Shown here one piece after another: positions 42,274 through 51,839 of a stretch of 64,000 bases of DNA (its first letter is position 1; each line of letters begins with the position of its first letter). The stretch covers positions 248,001 through 312,000 of the forward strand of contig NZ_JAFBCB010000001.1 in the NCBI RefSeq assembly GCF_016907455.1, read 5' to 3'. The stretch is from Brachybacterium muris (GTDB lineage: Bacteria; Actinomycetota; Actinomycetes; Actinomycetales; Dermabacteraceae). Made by a program: the position numbers and the translations under genes. A model generated the notes under the pieces. The model saw only the letters and a list, made by a program, of their open reading frames with translations, was not told the DNA's origin and did not search any database.

Positions 42274-43173
42274 ATGAGCACCTCCGACTCCATCACCCCG
42301 CGCAGCATCGGCTCCCTGTCCGTCTCACCCATCGGCCTGGGCGTGATGCCCCTGTCGCAGGGCCGCGGCGACGCCGCCCCGCAGGAGCAGGCCCGCGCCA
42401 CCGTGCACGCCGCTCTGGACGCCGGCATCACCTTCCTCGACACCGCCGACATCTACGCCCCCTCCTGGGACACGATGGGCCACAACGAGAAGGTCGTGGC
42501 CGACGCCCTCGACACCTGGGACGGCGACCGCTCCGGCATCGTGGTGGCCACCAAGGGCGGCATCACCCGTGGTGAGGGCGAGACCTGGGGCCGTGACGGC
42601 TCGGCCGCCTACCTCCGTTCGGCCCTGGAGAAGTCCCTGAAGAACCTCGGCACCGATGCGGTGGACCTGTACTACTGGCATCGCCCCGATCGTTCGATCC
42701 GCTACGCCGAGGGCATCGAGACCCTTGCCGCACTGAAGCAGGAAGGCCTGATCAAGGAGATCGGCATCTCCAACGCGAACGTGGAGGAGATCGACGTGGC
42801 GATCGACGTGCTGGGTGAAGGCGGTCTTGCCGCGGTGCAGAACCAGTTCTCACCCACCTTCTTCCAGACCAGCCGCGACGAGTTGAAGCACTGCGGCGAG
42901 CACGGCATCGCTTTCGTGCTCTGGTCGCCGCTGGGCGGCACCGGTGGCGGAGCCAGCGGTGTGGGGGAGAGGTTCCCGCAGATCGCCCGCATCGCGAAGG
43001 CCCATGACGTGTCCCCGCAGCAGGTGGTGCTGGCCTGGCAGCTGGGCCTCGGCGACCACGTGATCCCGATCCCGGGTGCGAGCCGCCCCGAGTCCATCGC
43101 CGATTCGGCGAGGGCGATGACCTTGGAGCTGACCGGGGAGGAGTTCCAGGAGCTCTGCGCGATCATCGCCTGA
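42274..43173 (+). CDS. aldo/keto reductase
   Basis: This second TIM-barrel oxidoreductase has 299 residues. Motifs include GLGVMPLS, ITFLDTADIYAPS (catalytic D and Y), VVATKGGI (Lys), VDLYYWHRPD (His), EIGISNANVEEID and the cofactor segment IPIPGASRPESI. It is not closely similar to the reductase at 21 kb in the loop regions. Substrate unknown. It stands alone and is followed by a repeat-hairpin cluster separating it from a convergent kinase gene. Confidence 0.92.
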   Translation: MSTSDSITPRSIGSLSVSPIGLGVMPLSQGRGDAAPQEQARATVHAALDAGITFLDTADIYAPSWDTMGHNEKVVADALDTWDGDRSGIVVATKGGITRGEGETWGRDGSAAYLRSALEKSLKNLGTDAVDLYYWHRPDRSIRYAEGIETLAALKQEGLIKEIGISNANVEEIDVAIDVLGEGGLAAVQNQFSPTFFQTSRDELKHCGEHGIAFVLWSPLGGTGGGASGVGERFPQIARIAKAHDVSPQQVVLAWQLGLGDHVIPIPGASRPESIADSARAMTLELTGEEFQELCAIIA

Positions 43174-43230
43174 GCCCCGGCGGCGCCCCTTGTGGGCGCC
43201 TCCTCTGCCCCGCCCCACAGGCGAGAGTGC

Positions 43231-43320
43231 CGGTGAGTGGACGCTGGTGGCTGTATTCGGCCGGGAGAACAGCCACTGGTGTCCACTCGACTCGGAGGGC
43301 AGTCACTGGCGTTCACTCGC
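43231..43320. repeat. three related arms of the GTGAGTGGAC hairpin family
   Basis: GGTGAGTGGACGCTGGTGG (43232 onward) is followed by inverted relatives AGCCACTGGTGTCCACTCG and AGTCACTGGCGTTCACTCG. The first arm can pair with either of the others, using some G-U pairs. It resembles the element at 27929-27990 and likewise lies in a gap beyond a gene end, here between convergent genes, so it probably works as a terminator. Confidence 0.65.
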
Positions 43321-43341
43321 CCCGGGTGGCTGGCCTGGTGC

Positions 43342-44049
43342 TCAGCCCAGGGTGATCACCCGGTCGGCCCGGTGGCGGGTGGCCTCGACGAGGTGGGCGT
43401 TGGCCTCATCGGGGCCGAGGGCCCAGGCCCGCGCGGCCTCGGGGTCCTTGCCGAACAGCTCGTGCCGTGCGATCAGCCGCTGGTGGCGCAGCGACTCCGG
43501 GGTCTCGACGAACCAGCACGCATCCAGTAGCGACCTGACCTGCGCGAAGGGACCGTCATCCAGCAGCAGGTAGTTGCCCTCGGTGAGGACCAGCGGCACA
43601 TCGCCTGCGACCTCGATCGCCCCGGCGAGGGGCTGCTCCAGGTCTCGCTCGAACATCGGTGCCCACACGGGTGGGTCGTGCGGCTGGGCGGTGCGCAGGC
43701 GCTGCAGCAGGGCGACGTACCCGGCCGCGTCGAAGGTGTCCGGGGCGCCCTTGCGGTTACGGCGGCCCATCCGGTCCAGGGCCATGTCGGCCAGGTGGAA
43801 TCCGTCCATCGGCACCACCGCGCAGGAGCCCGCCGGCAGCTGGGAAGCCAGCAGTGCGGTGAGCGTGGACTTGCCGGCACCGGGTGCGCCGGTGATCCCC
43901 AGGACGCGGCGGCCACTGCTGCGCAGTGCCTCGTCCAGCAGCACCCGGGCAGCCGTGACGGCCCGCGCCGCGGTAGCTGCCGTGGGTGCCGATGCCGGTG
44001 CTGCCGCGGGGACCGATGGCGATGCCGGTTCTGCCTCCGGGGACGGCAT
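43342..44049 (-). CDS. P-loop nucleoside/pantothenate-kinase-like protein (uridine kinase family)
   Basis: This 235-residue kinase has Walker A GAPGAGKST (about 49-57) and VVPMDGFHLADMALDRMG, the substrate-binding block of the uridine/pantothenate/fructose kinase family. APDTFDAAGY, LVLTEGNYLLLDDGPF and RHELFGKDPEAARAW are typical of the YggC/FrcK-like branch, which phosphorylates nucleosides or sugars. The exact substrate is open. The ATG at 44049 is preferred; it lies 22 bp beyond the helicase stop, so it is the last gene of that minus-strand operon. Confidence 0.85.
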   Translation of the reverse strand: MPSPEAEPASPSVPAAAPASAPTAATAARAVTAARVLLDEALRSSGRRVLGITGAPGAGKSTLTALLASQLPAGSCAVVPMDGFHLADMALDRMGRRNRKGAPDTFDAAGYVALLQRLRTAQPHDPPVWAPMFERDLEQPLAGAIEVAGDVPLVLTEGNYLLLDDGPFAQVRSLLDACWFVETPESLRHQRLIARHELFGKDPEAARAWALGPDEANAHLVEATRHRADRVITLG

Positions 44050-44071
44050 TGCTCCTGATGCAGACTTCCGG

Positions 44072-47000
44072 TCACCTGCCACGGTTGACCACCAGGTCCA
44101 CCTCCAGGACCTCACCGCGCAGTGGCAGGTGGATCAGCACCTCACTGGGTGCGGCACCGGCGGCATCCAGGGCCCGAGAATAGGTGTCCAACTGCCCGAG
44201 GTACTTCTCCCGCACATGCTGCACGGGATGCTCTCCGGGGTAGGTCTTGTGATCCACCAGCACGATGCGACCGTCGGGCAGGCGAAGCAGGGTGTCGATC
44301 CACCCTTCCATCACCTGATCGTCCTCGTTCCACCAGGTGATGGGCTGTTCGGTGAGCTGCTGAGCCCCCGGGCACCGGGTATGCAGGAACGCCGACCACG
44401 CCTCACCGGCCCGCAGCAGAGCATCGGCGCCGACGGACCGGGCTACCGCCCACCGCTCCACCAGTCGCTGCGCCGCTTGCTCGCGCTGCTCCGGGCTGAG
44501 CGCCTCCAACGGGAGGGACAGGTAAGCGTGGACGGCCTCGCCCACGCGGTCCCAGCCCGCGGAGCCCTTGCTCACCAGTGGCAACCCGATCTGCTGGGGT
44601 TCCGAGACCGTGCCGAGGTCATCGGCAGAGGCGACCGCGGATGCCTGGAAGCGGGTGGAGCGGCCGGGGGTCCCGGTGGCCGTGGGGACCTCGGGCCCAC
44701 CCCTGGAGGGCAGGTCGGTGGCCGCCAGCGGGTTGCGAGTGGAGTTGTACTTCTCGACCTCGTCCGGGAGGGTTCCCCGCGTGGATCGCACCACGGCAGG
44801 CAGGGGGTCCGCACCCGCGATCTGCAGTGATGGCATCCCGGGTGACCACGACAGCAGTGGTGCCTGCGACGCAACGGCCCCCTGCGCGGCGGCATCGGAC
44901 ATCGCGTGCTCCTCGACCTGCACCAGAGCATCGAGCGCGGGGGCATGGCCCTCCCCGGAGAGCACCGTGACATCGGCCGAGCGGGTGAAGGCCACGTACT
45001 GCAGGCGCCCGGCCTCCTCTCGGTCCTGCTTCAGGCGCCGCTGCGCGTGCTTCGAGGCACCGAGCCCGTCCTGCACCGGAGCGTAGGAGTCCAGGAACTT
45101 CGGCCAGTACCGCGCGGAGCGCCCGGCCAGGGGAGCGGTGACGTCCAGCTGCGGGGCCGGGGCGATGAACGATCCCCAGGTGTGGGTGCGCTCGGTGGGC
45201 TTCGCCTCGAGCATCACCACTACCCGGGACCACTCGAGCCCCTTCGCCCCGTGCACGGTGCCCACCCACACCGTGTCCGGGGTGCCGGTGAGGTTCGGGC
45301 CGCGGTCGGACTCGTCCAGTGCGGCCCGCAGGCCGGTCAGGGTGATGGGACGGGAGTCCATGCGGGCCTGGTCGGCGTACTCGGCGGCCAGGGCGCGCAC
45401 GGCATCGAGGGTGCGCAGTCGCTGGTCGGGCAGCGACCAGGTGCGGATCAGCTCGGGGAGGTCCAGGGCGTCGACCAGGGCGGCGATCATCTCGACGGGG
45501 GTGAGCAGGATGCAGCCCTCCCGCAGGGCATGCAGCCGGGCGAGGCTGGGATCCCTCCACCACTGCTGGAACACCTCCTGGCGCGCCCGGGCATCGGGGG
45601 CTGCGGTGAGCTGGGTGAACCAGTCGCGGTGCGCCCGATGGCCGGGCAGCAGGTCCACCAGCTCGGTGAGCGCCAGGGTGTCGCTGAGGTCCAGGGTCAC
45701 GGCCAGGGCTGCGCGCAGGATCCTGCCCTCGCGGGTGGCGAGGATGCTCACTCCCTCACCGGAGGCAGGGATGCCGCGCGCGGTGAGCGCCTCGATCACC
45801 TGCTCCGCCTGGTGGTTCTTGCGCACCAGCACGGCGATGTCCGAGGGCCCGACACCGGGTTCGGCCAGCAGCTGCATGATGCCGTCGGCCACGGCGGTGG
45901 CGTGCTGCGCGAAGGGCTTGCGGCCCGTGCACTCGGGGATCCACGCCTCCAGCCGCCCCGGCGGGTGGCCCTGCGCTCGGCGCCGGGTGACGGCTTCCTC
46001 TGCGGCGGCCAGCGTGACACGTTCGATGGGCATGTGGGGGAAGATGCGCGGGAAGATCGCGTTGACCAGGTCCAGCACCGGTTCCTGGGAGCGCCAGGAA
46101 TGGGTGAGGTCGGTGATCTCGCCCTTGCCCCATTCGGTCGTGCCGGCCTCCAGCAGCGCCAGCACGTCGAGCATGAGGGAGGGGTCGGCGTCGCGGAAGC
46201 CGTAGATGGCCTGCTTGGGGTCCCCCACCCAGATCTTGTCCTCGATCAGCCTGCCCAGCTCGAGGAACAGCTCGAGCTGGACGGGGGAGGTGTCCTGGAA
46301 CTCGTCGACCGCCAGCAGGCGGAAGCGATCCCTGACGGCCTGCTGAGCCCGTGGACTGCTGCGGATCAGCTCGAGGGTGCGAACCTCCTGATCGACGAAG
46401 TCGATCAGCCCCAGATCGTCCTTGTACTGCGCGTACGCGTCGAGGGACCCGGCGGCCGTGTCCATCACCAGGTGGATCAGCTCCCGCGCATCGGCCTGCA
46501 GCACAGGATTGGCCAGCAGCTCGTCGGCGATCTGCTGGGAGATTCCCAGCAGCGCAGCATCCACGGCCTTGGCGTACGCGAAACCAGGGAGCTTCCTGCC
46601 TGCCTCTTTGGCGGCGGCCCGGGCCTCGGCCACCTGCGCGGGCTTCGCGAGCTTCGCCCATCCCGCCCAGGGGGCGCGCGAAGGATCGGCCAGGTCACGG
46701 CGCAGCTGCTCGAGGGGGTCGAGATGCTTGCGGATGGTCGCTGCAGCGCTCCCGGCGGCGGCATCGGCCTCGGCACGAAGGGCCTGCAGAGCACCGTCCA
46801 GCCCGGCCAGCCAGGCCTGCCTGCGATCCTGATCGGAGGCGGCCGGCAGTGCTGCGTCCCGGTACTCCTGCCACGAGGCCGCGGCCGCGGCGCGCAGCTG
46901 GTCCGCTCCGATGCGATTGGTGCGGGCCCGGCCGGCGAGGTCTCGCACGTGGGAGCGCCAGGACGGGGTGGCGCTGTAGGGGAGGGCAGGGTCCTCCTCG

Positions 47001-47404
47001 CCGTCGTGGCCGGTGCGCGCCAGCAGGTCGCCCGAACGGGCACCCGCGGCCGCAGCAGCGTCGTCGATGGCGGCGTTGAACGCGGCCTTCTGCCGATCGG
47101 CGTCCAGCACCTGCACGTCCGGGGAGATCCCGGCGTCCATGGCGAACTCGCGCAGCAGCTGCCCGGCCACCGCGTTGACGGTGCCGATCATGGCGCTGTC
47201 GATCCCGGTGGCGGCCTGGGCGTCGCCCACCTCCAGCAGGGTGCGCCGCACCCGGTCGGAGAGCTCGGCGGCGGCCTTGGTGGTGAAGGTGGTGGCGATC
47301 AGCTGGGAGGGCTGCAGGCCGCCCTTGATCCGCTCGGCGATGTCGTGGGTGAGGGTGTGGGTCTTGCCGGAGCCGGCGGAGGCGTTGATCAGGGTGAAGG
47401 TCAT
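44072..47404 (-). CDS. AddA-like UvrD-family helicase-nuclease
   Basis: This 1110-residue enzyme would unwind and cut DNA at double-strand breaks for recombination. It has Walker A SAGSGKT (about 9-15), Walker B/II LLAVDEFQDTSPVQ, the SF1 motif VWVGTVHGAKGLEW and motif VI YVAFTRSAD. A C-terminal PD-(D/E)XK nuclease shows its acidic residue in EGWIDTLLRL (about 1035) and the D-x-K pair in LVDHKTY (about 1048-1050). The ATG at 47404 overlaps the stop of the partner gene (ATGA), fixing the start. Together they form an AddAB-like complex. Confidence 0.9.
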   Translation of the reverse strand: MTFTLINASAGSGKTHTLTHDIAERIKGGLQPSQLIATTFTTKAAAELSDRVRRTLLEVGDAQAATGIDSAMIGTVNAVAGQLLREFAMDAGISPDVQVLDADRQKAAFNAAIDDAAAAAGARSGDLLARTGHDGEEDPALPYSATPSWRSHVRDLAGRARTNRIGADQLRAAAAASWQEYRDAALPAASDQDRRQAWLAGLDGALQALRAEADAAAGSAAATIRKHLDPLEQLRRDLADPSRAPWAGWAKLAKPAQVAEARAAAKEAGRKLPGFAYAKAVDAALLGISQQIADELLANPVLQADARELIHLVMDTAAGSLDAYAQYKDDLGLIDFVDQEVRTLELIRSSPRAQQAVRDRFRLLAVDEFQDTSPVQLELFLELGRLIEDKIWVGDPKQAIYGFRDADPSLMLDVLALLEAGTTEWGKGEITDLTHSWRSQEPVLDLVNAIFPRIFPHMPIERVTLAAAEEAVTRRRAQGHPPGRLEAWIPECTGRKPFAQHATAVADGIMQLLAEPGVGPSDIAVLVRKNHQAEQVIEALTARGIPASGEGVSILATREGRILRAALAVTLDLSDTLALTELVDLLPGHRAHRDWFTQLTAAPDARARQEVFQQWWRDPSLARLHALREGCILLTPVEMIAALVDALDLPELIRTWSLPDQRLRTLDAVRALAAEYADQARMDSRPITLTGLRAALDESDRGPNLTGTPDTVWVGTVHGAKGLEWSRVVVMLEAKPTERTHTWGSFIAPAPQLDVTAPLAGRSARYWPKFLDSYAPVQDGLGASKHAQRRLKQDREEAGRLQYVAFTRSADVTVLSGEGHAPALDALVQVEEHAMSDAAAQGAVASQAPLLSWSPGMPSLQIAGADPLPAVVRSTRGTLPDEVEKYNSTRNPLAATDLPSRGGPEVPTATGTPGRSTRFQASAVASADDLGTVSEPQQIGLPLVSKGSAGWDRVGEAVHAYLSLPLEALSPEQREQAAQRLVERWAVARSVGADALLRAGEAWSAFLHTRCPGAQQLTEQPITWWNEDDQVMEGWIDTLLRLPDGRIVLVDHKTYPGEHPVQHVREKYLGQLDTYSRALDAAGAAPSEVLIHLPLRGEVLEVDLVVNRGR

Positions 47405-50280
47405 CGGAAGTCTCCCGTCATGCCGCACAGCTGGGCGTACTCGCTGGTGGCGCAGTAGCTGTCGACGGCCACCAGGCCCTCGGAGCGTGCCGCGGCCCGG
47501 GCGCCCTCCAGTGCCCTCCTGCGCTTGCTGTAGGGGGCGTCCAGCGGCAGGTTCGCGCCATCGAGCAGCGATCGGCAGCCGGCCACGGCCGTGCCCTCGG
47601 CGATCTGGTCCAGGGCGGTGGTGACCGAGCGCGTCAGGCGCTCCCAGGAGTCGCGCACGTCCATCGGGGTGCGACGGCGCGGGTCCAGCTCGCGGTCCGC
47701 GGCGACGAACTCCCCGGCATGCAGCAGGAAGTACCCCACCTGCGCGGGCTCGGCGAGCGACTCGGCCTGGTCGAGGGCCCAGGCGTAGGAGGCCAGCTGC
47801 ACGGCGTCCCCGGTCTCGTACAGGTCCACGTAGCGGGTGCGGCTGCGGGACCACTTCAGGTCGATCACCGTGGGGCGCCCGGAGGCATCGCGCAGGTCCA
47901 GGTCGCGGCTGCCCACGAACTCGATGGTGCGCGCGCCACCGGCCAGCGGCAGCGTGAGGGGATGGGAGAAGCGCACCTCGGTGCCGGTGATCCGCAGGCC
48001 TGCTCGCGCCGTGCCCGCGAACAGGGTGCGCAGGGACCGCACGGTGCGGTCGTGCACATCGGCACGCTGCGCCGCGTGGCCGGGAAGGTCCAGCTCGGAG
48101 GCGAACTGGGGGACGAGGCGATCGAAGACGGAGGTGATCTCCTCGTCGGTGGGCGGACGGAGCGGCGCGCCACCGACGCCGTCGTCCCACCGCTGCTGCA
48201 CCAGCTGCTCCACCACGGCATGCACCAGGGTGCCGATCATCCGGTCCCCGGTGGGCAGGGCGGCGACGTCCGCGGTGCGCACGCCGAGGGCGTGCTCGAG
48301 CAGCCAGTGCAGCGGGCACCCCACGAGGGTCTGCGCCGCGGTGAACGACAGGCGCTGCGGGAGCAGATGCACACCGGTGGCGAACTGTCGGTGCAGGTGC
48401 TCCGGCGGTTCCGCCCGGACCAGCCCGGGAACGCGCACCGGCAGTTCGACGCCGCCGAGCGCCCAGGTGCCGCCGGTGATCAGTGATTCGGGGCTGCGGC
48501 GGTGCGCTCCTGATGGCCCGTCCTGCCTGCGTGCGCTCTCCAGGTGGGCCAGCAGGCCGCTGGGCGGCGGTGATTTCTCCAGCCGGCGCCCGGGCAGCAC
48601 CGCGATCACCTGCCCTGCGGTGCGCAGGCCCCGCAGGGCCGCATCGACGTGCAGGCCGGCGAGCTGCTCGGGATCGATCAGGTGGGCGCCTCCCGAGCGC
48701 AGGGCCTCACGCTCGGCCTGGTCCCATTGCACGGCGGTCGGGGTCTCACCGCCCTCGGGGGCCCACCACAGCACGGTGCCGCCCGCGGCCGCGACCTGTG
48801 CAGGGCGGGTGGTGACCTTCCAGGGCGCCACCTGCGCGCCGGCCAGCGGGGAACGACCGGACCCGCCGCATGCGTCGATGATCAGCTGCAGGGTGCGCCG
48901 TGAGAGCAAAGTGGCCGGATCGAGCATCCCCAGCACGGCCTGCAGGGTGCGCACCTGGGTGAGGGAGGCCAGCAGGTCCCCGTCCCCGCGGGAGACGGCC
49001 TGCAGCCGCTGCGACAGCCAGTCCAGCCGGGCCGCGACCGCCGGGGGCTGCAGACGATCCGCGGGGAGCGGGTCCGTGACCAGACGGTGGATCTCCTGGG
49101 CGGCCGTCAGTGCCTTCTCCGCGCTGGGGCGGAGATCCGCATCGGCGGCGGCGAGGCGCTCCTCGAGCTCGCCCAGGGCGCGCCGCCAGGCCGGGCCGCC
49201 CACGCCGGGCTCCTGCGTGAGCGCCCGCAGCAGGAGCCGACGGGCAGCGGCGGGCACCAGACCGATGGGCTCGGCATCGCGATCGGCCCCCGGGAGCACC
49301 CGCAGGTCCAGCAGGGCGGCGAGCTGGTGGACGTCCACCGGGGCGGTGGCGACGTCGAGGTACAGCCCCAGCACCTGGTGGTGGGCACGCGCGGTCGAGG
49401 GGGCGACCGCACCCGCCGCGGGCAGCCCGCGGCGCCGCAGTGCCTGATCCAGGATGGTGGTGTCGGCTCCTGCCAGGAGGGTGAGGGACGCACCCCCGGG
49501 GGCCTCGGGGGAGTGCGCGGCAGGTGCGGCGGGATCGGGTGCAGCCGGTGCGCGTGCGGCCGCGTGGGAGGCGGCCAGGTACCGAGCGGCGACGTCGGCG
49601 GCGGTCCATTCGTCCTGGCAGACCACCACCTCGAGGTGCGGGCCGGGCGTGGGCTGCGCTGCCGACGGCGCCTGCACCACGACCCCGCTGCGGGCCAGCG
49701 CGGCGAACAGCCGGGGCCACAGGCCGGGCAGTGCGGAAGGGTCCTCCTGTGCGGTGACCTGGGTGATGCCCAGCGGCCAGGTGCCGCCGGTGCGCTCCAG
49801 CTCCTCCAGCAGGGACAGCAGCTCGACCAGGTCATCAGCGGATGACGGGGAGAGGGTGGCCGGGCGCCCGGCGATGCCCGTGGTGCCGGGCATGCCGACC
49901 ACCACGGCGGCTTCCACATCGCGCAGCGCGGCCAGCCGCGGTGGCAGTGGGCGGTCCGTGCCCGGAGGGTTCCAACCGGCCTCGACCGCTGCATCCCGCC
50001 AGCGCAGCAGCTGGCGGGCGGTGCTCCACGGATCCACTGGGAAGGAGCGGGACGGCCAGAACGCCTCGGGTTCGGAAGCGGAACCCAGGTGCTGGTGGAT
50101 GAGCTGCATGTACTGCGCGATGCGCACGGCCTGGTCCACGGCGGGGCGGGTGAGGCCGAGCCTGGTCTGCAGTAGCTGCACCAGCCCACGGGGGCCCATC
50201 CGCACCTGCCCGTGCGCGGCGTGCCCGGGAGCATCGGCCCAGGCAGCGCCGTCGGCCGTCCATCCGAACTCCATCTGCAT
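47401..50280 (-). CDS. AddB-like PD-(D/E)XK nuclease subunit
   Basis: This is the second subunit of the break-processing complex, 959 residues. It lacks a working Walker A near the N-terminus, like RecC-type inactivated helicases. The C-terminal nuclease has E/D and D-x-K residues in FVGSRDLDLRD and TVIDLKWSRS. Family members hold an iron-sulfur cluster with one Cys before the nuclease core (here VGCPLHWLLEH) and C-x2-C-x5-C at the end; here the end reads YCATSEYAQLC, so the second Cys of that set is Ser. The ATG at 50280 follows a purine-rich leader. Its stop overlaps the helicase start. Confidence 0.85.
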   Translation of the reverse strand: MQMEFGWTADGAAWADAPGHAAHGQVRMGPRGLVQLLQTRLGLTRPAVDQAVRIAQYMQLIHQHLGSASEPEAFWPSRSFPVDPWSTARQLLRWRDAAVEAGWNPPGTDRPLPPRLAALRDVEAAVVVGMPGTTGIAGRPATLSPSSADDLVELLSLLEELERTGGTWPLGITQVTAQEDPSALPGLWPRLFAALARSGVVVQAPSAAQPTPGPHLEVVVCQDEWTAADVAARYLAASHAAARAPAAPDPAAPAAHSPEAPGGASLTLLAGADTTILDQALRRRGLPAAGAVAPSTARAHHQVLGLYLDVATAPVDVHQLAALLDLRVLPGADRDAEPIGLVPAAARRLLLRALTQEPGVGGPAWRRALGELEERLAAADADLRPSAEKALTAAQEIHRLVTDPLPADRLQPPAVAARLDWLSQRLQAVSRGDGDLLASLTQVRTLQAVLGMLDPATLLSRRTLQLIIDACGGSGRSPLAGAQVAPWKVTTRPAQVAAAGGTVLWWAPEGGETPTAVQWDQAEREALRSGGAHLIDPEQLAGLHVDAALRGLRTAGQVIAVLPGRRLEKSPPPSGLLAHLESARRQDGPSGAHRRSPESLITGGTWALGGVELPVRVPGLVRAEPPEHLHRQFATGVHLLPQRLSFTAAQTLVGCPLHWLLEHALGVRTADVAALPTGDRMIGTLVHAVVEQLVQQRWDDGVGGAPLRPPTDEEITSVFDRLVPQFASELDLPGHAAQRADVHDRTVRSLRTLFAGTARAGLRITGTEVRFSHPLTLPLAGGARTIEFVGSRDLDLRDASGRPTVIDLKWSRSRTRYVDLYETGDAVQLASYAWALDQAESLAEPAQVGYFLLHAGEFVAADRELDPRRRTPMDVRDSWERLTRSVTTALDQIAEGTAVAGCRSLLDGANLPLDAPYSKRRRALEGARAAARSEGLVAVDSYCATSEYAQLCGMTGDFR

Positions 50281-50598
50281 CCCTACCGGCCCCTTCCTTC
50301 CGGCTGGCGCCGGATGATCCCACCCTAGGGGCGGGCTGTGACCGACGAGGTCCCGCGCCCGTGGATCCGCCCGTCGCACTCACGGCCGCACGAGGGTGAG
50401 AATCCCCGTCACGGCCCCTTCGAGCGGCGCCACCATCGCCACTGGACCCGGTCGTGGGCAGGCGGGCCGGCCTCGTCGGGGGTGGGGACGGCATGAGGGG
50501 GCGGGGACGGCTTGAGGGGGCGCGACGGGTGTCAGCGGCCGACAGGCGCGGGCGACAGGACGGGCCGGCCCCCGCAGGGACCGGCCCGTGCCGATCGA
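50281..50598. other. gap between the AddB-like and SPFH genes
   Basis: No gene is seen. It contains a G-rich imperfect repeat (GGGGGCGGGGACGGC, twice, 50490-50525), a terminator hairpin at 50560-50589 and, near 50281-50340, the leader of the nuclease operon. Confidence 0.5.
50560..50589 (-). terminator. terminator after the SPFH gene
   Basis: A 9-bp perfect stem (ACGGGCCGG and CCGGCCCGT) has a 12-base loop and lies 10 bp beyond the stop of the minus-strand SPFH gene. Confidence 0.7.
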
Positions 50599-51732
50599 TC
50601 AGTTCGCGGTTCCGGGCTGTGCCCACGGCGGGACGTCGCCAGGAGCCAGCGGCTGCGCGGCCTGCTGTGCCTGACGGCGGGCGCTCTCCTCCCGCTGCTG
50701 GGCCTCGCGGCGGGCGCGGGCGGCGCGGTCCTTCTCCTGGCTGCGGCGGCGCTCCTCCGCCCGACGGCGGCCATCGGCATCCGAGGTGTCGGCGTCCGCG
50801 TCGGCCTCCTGTGCGGCCTGGGCCTGCAGCATGGCGTTGCGGATCTCGTCACCCATGGTGCCCACGGTGCCCGGGTTGGAGGGCAGGAACAGCACGTTGG
50901 AGCGGCCGTTGCGGGCCACGTCCTGCATGGTGTCGAAGTACTGCGTCATCAGCAGCAGCTGCTCGGCGGAGTGCTCGATTCCCACCTTGCGCAGCATCTC
51001 GTACTGCTCGGCGATGCCCATGGCGATGGCCTTGCGCTGGGCGGCCACACCCTCGCCCTGCAGGCGCTTGGACTCGGCCTCGGCCTCGGCCTGGGTGACG
51101 CGCTTGATCTTGTCGGCCTCGGCGAGGGACTGGGCGGCGACGCGGTCGCGCTGGGCGGCGTTGATGGAGTTCATCGAGTCCCGCACGCGCGAGTCGGGGG
51201 AGATGTCCTGCACGAGGGTGTTGACGATGTTGAAGCCGAACTCCTGCATGCGCGCCGACAGGGTCTGCTCCACGGAGCGGGCGATGTCGTCCTTGGACTC
51301 GAAGGCGGCGTCCAGCTCGAGTCCCGACAGGGCCGAGCGCACGGTGTCGAACACGTAGGAGCGGATCTGCGCCTCGGGGTTGGAGAGGCGGTAGTACGCG
51401 TCGACGACCTGCTCCTCCTTGATCACGTACTGCACGGCCACCGGCACGGTGACGAACACGTTGTCCTTGGTCTTGGACTCGATGTTCACCTCCAGCTGCT
51501 GGATGCGCAGGGAGATCGGCTTGGTGATGGAGTCGACGAACGGGGCCTTGAAGTTCAGGCCCGGCCGCGCCACGCGGCGGAACTTGCCGAACCGCTCCAC
51601 GATCACGTTCTCCTGCGTGTGCACGGTGAACATGATGGAGGTGCGCAGGCCGCCGAACAGCAGCAGGGCGATGACGACGAGGACCACAAGGCCCACGAGC
51701 GCCAGGACGAGGAAGAGGACGATGCCGTCCAT
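50599..51732 (-). CDS. SPFH/band-7 (stomatin-like) membrane protein
   Basis: Stomatin-like proteins form oligomeric rings at membranes and influence protease or microdomain function. The 377-residue protein begins with one hydrophobic helix (about 4-27). The SPFH domain (about 35-210) shows VIVERFGKFRRVARPGLNFK and DNVFVTVPVAVQYVI. A long Glu/Arg/Ala helical region (about 190-240) and a charged Arg/Glu/Gln-rich tail (about 315-377) follow. An NfeD partner gene, common beside such genes, is absent. AGGGACCC lies just before the ATG. Confidence 0.9.
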   Translation of the reverse strand: MDGIVLFLVLALVGLVVLVVIALLLFGGLRTSIMFTVHTQENVIVERFGKFRRVARPGLNFKAPFVDSITKPISLRIQQLEVNIESKTKDNVFVTVPVAVQYVIKEEQVVDAYYRLSNPEAQIRSYVFDTVRSALSGLELDAAFESKDDIARSVEQTLSARMQEFGFNIVNTLVQDISPDSRVRDSMNSINAAQRDRVAAQSLAEADKIKRVTQAEAEAESKRLQGEGVAAQRKAIAMGIAEQYEMLRKVGIEHSAEQLLLMTQYFDTMQDVARNGRSNVLFLPSNPGTVGTMGDEIRNAMLQAQAAQEADADADTSDADGRRRAEERRRSQEKDRAARARREAQQREESARRQAQQAAQPLAPGDVPPWAQPGTAN

Positions 51733-51839
51733 GAGGGTCCCTTTCGGATGAGTGCACGGATGTGAGCCACGCTACCAAGCCGCACTGGGCCCCCGCTGGT
51801 CGCGACAGAGGCCGGGATGCAGGTGGGGAGGGGAGGGGT

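Noticed and set aside
44906-47458. 850-codon plus-strand open frame opposite the helicase gene
   Set aside because: It lies entirely over well-supported helicase sequence and has no motif or start signal; high GC produces such long antisense frames.
44072-50280. Defence-system assignment for the helicase-nuclease pair
   Set aside because: The pair matches AddAB-type break repair in domain order and coupling, and no other defence gene flanks it.
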